Shown here piece by piece: positions 57,839 through 64,000 of a stretch of 64,000 nucleotides of DNA. The stretch comes from Oscillatoria sp. FACHB-1406. Its GTDB lineage: Bacteria > Cyanobacteriota > Cyanobacteriia > Cyanobacteriales > Spirulinaceae. A program made the translations under genes and the position numbers. The notes beneath the pieces were generated by a model, which was not told the DNA's origin, did no database searches, and worked only from the letters and a program-made list of their open reading frames with translations. The DNA lies in assembly GCF_014698145.1 (NCBI RefSeq), contig NZ_JACJSM010000010.1:62001-126000 (forward strand), in the 5' to 3' direction. Position 1 is the first letter of the stretch; the number at the start of each line of letters is the position of its first letter.

Positions 57839-57959
57839 GGGTGCGTTAGCGAAGCGTAACGCACCATTCTCCTATATAACATTTTTCGTTTGCGTGAGGT
57901 ACACCGCGCGGGCGAATGCCATTCGCCCCTACCAATCTAATTTCAATTTTTGTACCTCA
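57839..57959. repeat. Hairpin and MITE-like repeat downstream of dapL
   Basis: GGTGCGTTA...TAACGCACC forms a hairpin at 57839-57865. TGAGGTACA (57895-57903) and TGTACCTCA (57951-57959) are inverted ends of a 65-base unit, whose core GGGCGAAT-GCC-ATTCGCCCCTAC (57910-57932) is a GTAGGGGC-family palindrome read in the other direction. Confidence 0.65.
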
Positions 57960-58011
57960 TCCAATTGAAAAACGCTAAATTAATTAGCTTCCACGTTTTT
58001 CGCCGTACCCA

Positions 58012-59244
58012 TTAAGCTTGAAGTTGAGCAATTCGCTTCATTACTTCTTCGACATTTTCGCGACTGTTAAAGGCAGAAATGCGAAAATAACCTTCCCCTG
58101 CTGCACCAAAACCCGATCCCGGCGTGCCGACAACGTGGCAGGTTTGCAGCAACTTATCGAAGAAATCCCAACTCGATAAACCCGAAGGCGTTTTCAACCA
58201 AATATAGGGGGCATTAATGCCGCCGTAAACTTGCATTCCAGCCGCCGTTAACTTTTCGCGAATGATGCGCGCATTTTCCATATAAAACGCAATTAAATCG
58301 CGAATTTGGGCTTGTCCTTCCTCGGAATAAACCGCTTCTGCCCCGCGTTGGACGATGTAAGAAACGCCATTAAACTTTGTCGATTGGCGGCGATTCCACA
58401 ACTTCCACAGTTCGACATCGGAACCGTCCGCAGCCTTGGCGGTTAGGGTTTTTGGCACGACGGTTAAAGCGCAGCGCGTGCCGGTAAAGCCAGCATTTTT
58501 AGAAAAAGAACGAAATTCGATCGCGCAATCTCTTGCCCCTTCAATTTCATAAATCGAATGCGGCAAACTTTCGTCAGTAATAAATGCCTCATAGGCCGCA
58601 TCGAAAAAGATAATCGAACCGTTCGCTTTGGCGTAGTCCACCCAGGATTTGAGATATTCTTTCGTCGCTGTCGCCCCCGTGGGATTATTGGGGAAACAGA
58701 GATAAATTAAATCCACCTTTTCATCGGGGATGGCAGCCGTGAAATCGTTTTCTGCGGAAATCGGCAAATACACCAATCCTTCAAACTCGCCCTTGTCGTT
58801 CGCCGTTCCGGTATTGCCCGCCATCACGTTGGTATCGACATAAACGGGGTATACGGGGTCGGTAACGGCAATTTTGTTATTTTTGCCAAAAATATCGAGA
58901 ATGTTGCCTGTATCGCACTTAGACCCATCGGAGATGAAGATTTCAGAAGCGTCTACCTCGCAGCCGCGCGCCTGGAAGTCGCGGCTGGCAATTTTTTCGC
59001 GCAACCAATTGTAACCTTGTTCGGGGCCGTAGCCTTTAAAGCTGGCGCGATCGCCCATATCTTCCACCGCGCGCACCATCGCCGCACGGCACGCTTCCGG
59101 AAGCGGTTCGGTTACGTCGCCAATCCCCAAGCGAATGATGTTCGCCTCCGGGTTGGCTTCAGCGAAAGCATTCACCCGCCGCCCAATTTCCGGGAACAAG
59201 TAGCCTGCTTTGAGTTTGAGGTAGTTATCGTTAATCGTTGCCAT
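58012..59244 (-). CDS. dapL: LL-diaminopimelate aminotransferase
   Basis: 410 residues from the ATG at 59244, which starts [23 protein letters not shown] as the family does; the frame to 59340 is an extension. The substrate part has [11 protein letters not shown], and the PLP lysine is in [14 protein letters not shown]. It makes LL-diaminopimelate directly from tetrahydrodipicolinate, the lysine and cell-wall route of cyanobacteria and plants. The CRISPR array lies 105 bases upstream on the other side. Confidence 0.96.
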   Translation of the reverse strand: MATINDNYLKLKAGYLFPEIGRRVNAFAEANPEANIIRLGIGDVTEPLPEACRAAMVRAVEDMGDRASFKGYGPEQGYNWLREKIASRDFQARGCEVDASEIFISDGSKCDTGNILDIFGKNNKIAVTDPVYPVYVDTNVMAGNTGTANDKGEFEGLVYLPISAENDFTAAIPDEKVDLIYLCFPNNPTGATATKEYLKSWVDYAKANGSIIFFDAAYEAFITDESLPHSIYEIEGARDCAIEFRSFSKNAGFTGTRCALTVVPKTLTAKAADGSDVELWKLWNRRQSTKFNGVSYIVQRGAEAVYSEEGQAQIRDLIAFYMENARIIREKLTAAGMQVYGGINAPYIWLKTPSGLSSWDFFDKLLQTCHVVGTPGSGFGAAGEGYFRISAFNSRENVEEVMKRIAQLQA

Positions 59245-59349
59245 AGATGAATCGCAAAAAACGCCATCAGAACAGCTTACCGAAAATTGGGTTGAGAGCA
59301 ACGTCCCTTTTCCGAGTGGGGGAAACTCGCGGGAACCCACGGGGGTGTG

Positions 59350-61186
59350 TTTTCAAACCCTGATAGGGATTAATGTTAGTTGCAACAAGATATTCGATTG
59401 TAGTATCATCTATGTTCTCAGTTTCAATCCCTGATAGGGATTAATGTTAGTTGCAACTAACTATGGGATTTTCTGAAATTAACAGGATTGAAGTTTCAAT
59501 CCCTGATAGGGATTAATGTTAGTTGCAACGCTAACAAAGGACGAATTAAGGAGTTGCGAGAGAAGTTTCAATCCCTGATAGGGATTAATGTTAGTTGCAA
59601 CTAGCCATCGGGAAGGCTGGAGATACGAGCGTCAGTTTCAATCCCTGATAGGGATTAATGTTAGTTGCAACGCGACGGCGATTTTCAGGCGCAATTAGAA
59701 TTCATTGAGGTTTCAATCCCTGATAGGGATTAATGTTAGTTGCAACCCGGAGATATTTGATTTAGTCGAATTGCAGCTTGTTTCAATCCCTGATAGGGAT
59801 TAATGTTAGTTGCAACTCCTCAGCTTGCAACCGATATTGCCCGCCGAATCGTTTCAATCCCTGATAGGGATTAATGTTAGTTGCAACTGTGATAGCTTGA
59901 TTTTATCCTTTATTTTTTAAAGTTTCAATCCCTGATAGGGATTAATGTTAGTTGCAACCGTCGATCAAACAACAACGCCCGATACTCTGGTGTTTCAATC
60001 CCTGATAGGGATTAATGTTAGTTGCAACTCGTGCGATATCGCAAGCGATTGAATCTTCCCAGTTTCAATCCCTGATAGGGATTAATGTTAGTTGCAACCT
60101 CGGAGGGAACCTCCGAGGTAACGCCCCTACTGTAGTTTCAATCCCTGATAGGGATTAATGTTAGTTGCAACTGCTACCTGGCACTTTGGGACAGGGTAGC
60201 CAAGCAATGGGTGGGTTTCAATCCCTGATAGGGATTAATGTTAGTTGCAACGAGTTTTGCGATTTCCTCCCCATCCCACTGGCGGCGTTTCAATCCCTGA
60301 TAGGGATTAATGTTAGTTGCAACAGTAGATCGGAGACAAGTGCATGAATAATTACTGTTTCAATCCCTGATAGGGATTAATGTTAGTTGCAACGACATCG
60401 ACGTGCCATCATTTTGACTCACACAAATTCGTTTCAATCCCTGATAGGGATTAATGTTAGTTGCAACTCGATACCATATCGCTACGGCGCAAGCGATCGC
60501 GGTTTCAATCCCTGATAGGGATTAATGTTAGTTGCAACAACAATGATTGAATATTATGCCATCGTATCAACCGTTTCAATCCCTGATAGGGATTAATGTT
60601 AGTTGCAACTCCTTGAGGAATTCTTGCAACCGTTTATCTTGATTGTTTCAATCCCTGATAGGGATTAATGTTAGTTGCAACAAGCCGATATCGCGCGATC
60701 GAATGGGGATTGATTCACGTTTCAATCCCTGATAGGGATTAATGTTAGTTGCAACGGCAGTCCATTAGCGCTAGGCGTAACCATTCTGTGTTTCAATCCC
60801 TGATAGGGATTAATGTTAGTTGCAACGAGCGGGAAATATCGCAGGCTAACAAAAGTTTAAGTTTCAATCCCTGATAGGGATTAATGTTAGTTGCAACGTC
60901 CTTATTTAAGATATAAACTACAAGATAAAGTTGTTTCAATCCCTGATAGGGATTAATGTTAGTTGCAACTGTAGCCACGCCGCAGCAACGCAGGCATCGG
61001 CATCGTTTCAATCCCTGATAGGGATTAATGTTAGTTGCAACTTGTCATAGTTAAATTTGTCCGAGATAATGAGGAGTTTCAATCCCTGATAGGGATTAAT
61101 GTTAGTTGCAACTCTCTACCAATCCGCTATCGCCGCGCCTACAATTGCCGTTTCAATCCCTGATAGGGATTAATGTTAGTTGCAAC
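59350..61186 (-). CRISPR. CRISPR array, 26 repeats of 37 bases, 25 spacers
   Basis: On the minus strand the repeat begins GTTGCAACTAACATTAATCC and ends CAGGGATTGAAAC, giving the 5' handle ATTGAAAC. Inside, AATCCCT and AGGGATT form a seven-base stem. I counted 26 units. Those from 59421 to 61186 look identical. The one at 59350-59386 has two changes near its crRNA-handle end, so it is the old, distal end. Spacers are 33-38 bases, except one of 43 (60172-60214). Leader and cas genes lie to the right, so transcription runs leftward. By gene order it is probably type I-D. Confidence 0.97.
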
Positions 61187-61437
61187 CGCTGGCTCTGAAA
61201 CCCTTGCTGTATTTGGTTTTCAAGGTTCATTTCCGGGAGACTTAACCTAAAGTACCATTTCAGACTCCGGCTTGTCAATTGGGTAGGTAGCAACAACGCT
61301 TCAAACCTTTACAGAATAAGCATCCTAGCGATCGCGGGAGACCAAAAAGGGGACGAAGGGCATCAAACGCTTACAGTATCTCGATTCTAGCCTCCCAAAG
61401 CAGGGAGCCAAAATTTACACCCCCAGTCTCCCGGCAA
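61187..61437 (-). promoter_or_regulatory. CRISPR leader
   Basis: 251 non-coding bases between the youngest repeat and cas2. It contains an imperfect direct repeat, 61299-61329 and 61361-61391 (22 of 31 bases equal, core TCAAAC--TTACAG and CTAGC), 62 bases apart, and a GC-rich hairpin near 61393-61410 (CTCCC...GGGAG). The array promoter should lie here, reading leftward. Confidence 0.75.
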
Positions 61438-61713
61438 TTAAACAAAAAATACAGTGGGATCGATTGGCTCGATTCCGCCAATACGTTCGATCTTCTTTTG
61501 GCAGCAAGCGCACAGCGGCACGAACAAAATGCTGTCCTCCTCGGGCTTGATTACTTTGCTCAGACGCGATCGCAGTTTAGCATACTGCGTTTCTGTCAGA
61601 TCGGCGCACTCAAACACGCTGTATTGCATCCACTGTCCGTAAGATTTCAAAATCTTGTGAATCTTCGTTCGGCGCTTATCTTCGCGGATATCGTAAGAAA
61701 CAAAAAAGAACAC
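61438..61713 (-). CDS. cas2: CRISPR-associated endoribonuclease/adaptation protein Cas2
   Basis: 91 residues. The ferredoxin-like start MFFFVSYDIREDKRRTKIHKIL has the conserved Asp of Cas2, followed by YGQWMQYSVFEC and DSILFVPLCACC. With Cas1 it forms the integration complex that adds spacers at the leader end. An insertion of about 145 bases separates it from cas1. Confidence 0.97.
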   Translation of the reverse strand: MFFFVSYDIREDKRRTKIHKILKSYGQWMQYSVFECADLTETQYAKLRSRLSKVIKPEEDSILFVPLCACCQKKIERIGGIEPIDPTVFFV

Positions 61714-61763
61714 GATCGCAATTTAAAAGGTAAAATTCAGGCAAATCAAACGACGCTATCCAT

Positions 61764-61835
61764 GAATGGCACTGACTTAAGGCGGGTGGACGCTACCCGC
61801 CCTACGAAATATCAACGCTTACTTCAGTGCCATTC
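61764..61835. mobile_element. MITE-like 72-base element between cas1 and cas2
   Basis: GAATGGCACTGA (61764-61775) and TCAGTGCCATTC (61824-61835) are perfect 12-base inverted ends. Inside lies a hairpin GGCGGGT...ACCCGCC (about 61781-61801). The same end sequence occurs once more at 4053. No coding capacity. Confidence 0.75.
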
Positions 61836-61858
61836 AGCTATCAATAAATAGCAATCAA

Positions 61859-62863
61859 TTATTTCAGAACCAACGGCGGATACTTATCGATTTCACCCAT
61901 TAAGTATTTCCCCAGCAATCGCGCTTGAATTTCATAAGCTTGTCGATAAGTACACTTACGTCCGAGAACTGGATGCTTGAACTCAGACTGTTTTTTCTTC
62001 TCGCAAAGCGTTAAAAAAGTTTTGCGCCCTTCATCCGTCAGCCGAACGACATTACTAATCGGTTCTACCGTAAAATCAGCCCGCGTTAACTTACCATTGT
62101 TGATGGCATTCAAAATAACGCTATCGACAACCAAAGGACGAAACTCCTCCATTAAATCTAGCGCTAAACCAACACGACCGTAGTGTTTAAGGTGAAGATA
62201 CCCTAAATAAGGGTCAAAGCCGACAATTTGGATAGCACTTTCGAGGTCATATCGCAATAATGTGTAGCCAAAATTCATGAGAGCGTTGACCGCATCGGTA
62301 GCCGGTCGATGGCGGGTTTTAAACGTAAAGTCTTCTACCCGAATCAATCGATCGAAAACGCGAAAATATGCCGCGCTTCCGGCTCCTTCTAAACCGCGCA
62401 AAGAGTTAATATTATCAACGCGATCGAGTTTAGCGATCGCAGTGCTAATTTGCTCGATCGCGCTGTCGAAGTTGAGTTCGCTGCGATCGCGTTGTGCCTG
62501 TCTTAAACTACGTTGATAATTCTTTAATTTTCCTCGAATAAATCCCCGCACAACATGAATCGATTGTGGCGTTTCTCCGGCGGCTTTCCATTGAGCGCTA
62601 CGAAGAAAAATATTCTTACTCGGTTCTGCTTCCAGCTTACCCAAAAACTTGCCAGTATTGCTTAAATAAACAAGCGGAATTTTGCGCTGACATAATTCCG
62701 CGATCGCAGCGGGCGAAACCGTCGCTCGCCCCAATACCACCAACCCTTCGACTTTAATAAACGGCACGTCTAAAATCGTCTTTTTCTCTGCCTTGACTTG
62801 AATTCGCTCGTCAACTTTACCGATGAAAGCATCTTCTTGGTTAATGTAAATCGTTCCCATCAT
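61859..62863 (-). CDS. cas1: CRISPR-associated integrase Cas1
   Basis: 334 residues from the ATG at 62863; the TTG at 62875 directly after the cas4 stop would add four. It has the beta-rich N-terminal domain (GTIYINQEDAFIGKVDERIQV, then VPFIKVEGLVVLGRATVSPAAIAELCQRKIPLVYLS) and the helical catalytic domain with LRGLEGAGSAAYFRVF (metal Glu) and YLGYLHLKHYGRVGLALDLMEEFRPLVVD (metal His and acidic residues). It integrates spacers with Cas2. Directly follows cas4. Confidence 0.97.
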   Translation of the reverse strand: MMGTIYINQEDAFIGKVDERIQVKAEKKTILDVPFIKVEGLVVLGRATVSPAAIAELCQRKIPLVYLSNTGKFLGKLEAEPSKNIFLRSAQWKAAGETPQSIHVVRGFIRGKLKNYQRSLRQAQRDRSELNFDSAIEQISTAIAKLDRVDNINSLRGLEGAGSAAYFRVFDRLIRVEDFTFKTRHRPATDAVNALMNFGYTLLRYDLESAIQIVGFDPYLGYLHLKHYGRVGLALDLMEEFRPLVVDSVILNAINNGKLTRADFTVEPISNVVRLTDEGRKTFLTLCEKKKQSEFKHPVLGRKCTYRQAYEIQARLLGKYLMGEIDKYPPLVLK

Positions 62864-62875
62864 TTTGTTCCTCAA

Positions 62876-63523
62876 CTAATCTTCTTGATACTTCTGAACT
62901 TTTTCTGCTGCTTTGGGCAAACAGCGATCGTACAAACTGCATCCTTTACAGCGCTTGCTGTAAATTGCAGGCGGTCTTTTTTCCGTCGCAAAAAGTGCGC
63001 GAACGGCAGCAATTGTCGTTATTGTCTCCTCGCGCAAAGCCGCTGTCAGTGCCACTTCTTGCCGCTGGTGAGATTGGGCGTAATAGACGTAACCGCGATC
63101 GATTGTTCGCCCCGTCATTTCCTCCAAACATAAGGCTTGAGCGCAAACTTGTAACTCATCGTTATCCCACTCTCCCTTGCGCCCGCGCTTATATTCAACC
63201 GGATATATTTCACCTTCTTTTGACTCGACTAAATCCGCTTTTCCTATCAACCTATAGCGCTCAGCCCTCAACCAAATCGCCCGTACTTGCCAAGTTTCCT
63301 CGCGAAAACCTTCACCGAGAGTGTGGACGCGATCGTGCAAACTCGTGCCTTCAATTGTGTATTGATTCTCTTCAAATTCCCCCGCACAAAACATCAACCA
63401 GCACCGATGCGGGCAGTAATTGTATTGATTGAGCGCTGCGATTTGAATCGGGTCTTCTTGTTCTTTTTTAAAATCAAGAACAAAGATTGCTTCTGAATTT
63501 TGTTTTACTTTCATGTTCTCCAA
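62876..63523 (-). CDS. cas4: CRISPR-associated exonuclease Cas4
   Basis: 215 residues. The first Fe-S cysteine is in YNYCPHRCWLMF and the C-terminal cluster is CKGCSLYDRCLPK. The nuclease core has LIGKADLVESKEGEIYPVEYKRGRKG (Asp, Glu-x-Lys). Cas4 trims prespacers and selects those with the right PAM. It lies between cas6 and cas1, as in type I-D loci. Confidence 0.95.
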   Translation of the reverse strand: MENMKVKQNSEAIFVLDFKKEQEDPIQIAALNQYNYCPHRCWLMFCAGEFEENQYTIEGTSLHDRVHTLGEGFREETWQVRAIWLRAERYRLIGKADLVESKEGEIYPVEYKRGRKGEWDNDELQVCAQALCLEEMTGRTIDRGYVYYAQSHQRQEVALTAALREETITTIAAVRALFATEKRPPAIYSKRCKGCSLYDRCLPKAAEKVQKYQED

Positions 63524-63561
63524 ATTTCAAAAAAAATACTAAAGTTTTCAGCTTCATCTTA

Positions 63562-63598
63562 ATTATCAATTGTCCATTATCCATTATCAATTAACCTC
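63562..63598. repeat. Short tandem repeat at the 3' end of cas6
   Basis: TTAATTATCAATTGTCC-type heptamers run from 63562 into the cas6 coding end; the stop codon and the last five codons (LIDNG) of cas6 lie inside it. Confidence 0.75.
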
Positions 63599-64000
63599 CG
63601 TACCATCCCCATCCCCATCGTCGTTTTCCGCCCGATGCCGCAGTAGAGCGCAAAATCTGCGAGGGCATTTAATTGCTTAATGCGATCGGGTTCGATGTCT
63701 CCTAAAATTCGATAAGTAATCTCTCCCGTGCAACCGATAAACTTACTCCGAGAATCGCGAGTAATAACGGTTTTAATATCGAAGAAACTAGGAAATAAAC
63801 TCTCAATTTTGACATCGGAAAACTCAATTTCGCTGTATTTATTCCAGCGATTGAGTAAACTTTGGAACACCGATTCGCGGTTGGGGAGGGCGCAATCGTG
63901 CTTGCCTTGGCGGAAAGCGGTAGGGGTGGCGAACTGGAAGGAGAGAGAAAGTTCGAGATCGCTCGCGCGATCGTACAATTGAGCGTAGGGACAAGCATTC
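63577..64000 (-). CDS. cas6: CRISPR repeat endoribonuclease Cas6 (C-terminal part, cut by window edge)
   Basis: About 140 codons are visible; the frame is open to the window edge (the first codons read NACPYAQLYDRASDLELSL), so the start lies beyond 64000. It has the RAMP pattern of cyanobacterial Cas6: LSFQFATPTAFRQGKHDCALP, SLLNRWNKYS, FIGCTGEITYRI, and the Gly-rich C-terminal loop YCGIGRKTTMGMGMVRRL. It cuts pre-crRNA 8 bases before the spacer, leaving the ATTGAAAC handle. Its end is formed by a short tandem repeat. Confidence 0.9.
   Translation of the reverse strand, partial: NACPYAQLYDRASDLELSLSFQFATPTAFRQGKHDCALPNRESVFQSLLNRWNKYSEIEFSDVKIESLFPSFFDIKTVITRDSRSKFIGCTGEITYRILGDIEPDRIKQLNALADFALYCGIGRKTTMGMGMVRRLIDNG

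Noticed and set aside
60165-61011. Open frames inside the CRISPR array
   Set aside because: They translate the repeat unit again and again ([19 protein letters not shown]) and are not genes.

Overview
The window is cyanobacterial chromosome. It carries the complete psbE-psbF-psbL-psbJ cluster of photosystem II with the assembly factors rubA and ycf48 upstream, sqdB for sulfolipid, a Ycf21-type chorismate lyase for plastoquinone, a CruP-like carotenoid cyclase paralogue, dapL, and a very high density of the HIP1 octamer GCGATCGC. Heptamer-type short tandem repeats (GATAATT/GAATTAC units) at many gene borders are also typical of the group. The species cannot be named from the sequence alone.

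Layout. 1-5.06 kb: tail of an unknown gene, a chromate-type transporter, der, a bestrophin channel and a lone EcfT/CbiQ protein. 5.06-6.15 kb: a decayed TnpB with its IS200/IS605 right end, cut by a MITE-like element, then three perfect palindromes, tRNA-Arg(TCT) and a probable oriC with DnaA boxes next to dnaA. 6.2-15.8 kb: dnaA, def, sixA, a cyclic-nucleotide-domain kinase overlapping cruP, a SirB1/TPR protein, a GT39-like membrane glycosyltransferase, ruvC and a methyltransferase. 16.4-25.4 kb: two cyanobacterial proteins of unknown role, a 36-residue membrane peptide, a transketolase/phosphoketolase-like enzyme, a peptidoglycan-binding protein, a Cache histidine kinase and a ProA-like protein lacking its catalytic cysteine. 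25.4-30.8 kb: a structured non-coding interval ending in an intrinsic terminator, argS, two tandem Uma2 genes, and small proteins (OsmC, DUF4346). 31-34.6 kb: class I ribonucleotide reductase, nrdA and nrdB. 34.7-47.3 kb: housekeeping and membrane genes (SGNH protein, low-molecular-weight phosphatase, SPFH protein, clpS, CPBP protease, chorismate lyase, pepP, cation efflux, DUF1537 kinase, YebC, outer-membrane protein). 47.4-51.3 kb: rubA-ycf48-psbEFLJ and sqdB, with an orphan TnpB-type guide-RNA scaffold just upstream of sqdB. 51.5-59.2 kb: a group II PLP decarboxylase homologue with Gln in place of the PLP lysine, an 1129-residue kinase-receiver-PP2C hybrid, an unknown protein and dapL. 59.35-64 kb: a CRISPR array of 26 repeats and 25 spacers, its leader, and cas2, cas1, cas4 and the 3' part of cas6, all on the minus strand. 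This gene order fits the distal end of a type I-D locus whose effector genes would lie beyond the window.

No wholly new multi-gene system was found. The observations most worth following are the orphan omega-RNA-like scaffold at sqdB, two enzyme homologues missing their catalytic residue (PLP decarboxylase, ProA-like), a CRISPR spacer built like the host's own dispersed palindromic repeats, short tandem repeats abutting start and stop codons of several genes, and a structured non-coding interval between the ProA-like gene and argS.
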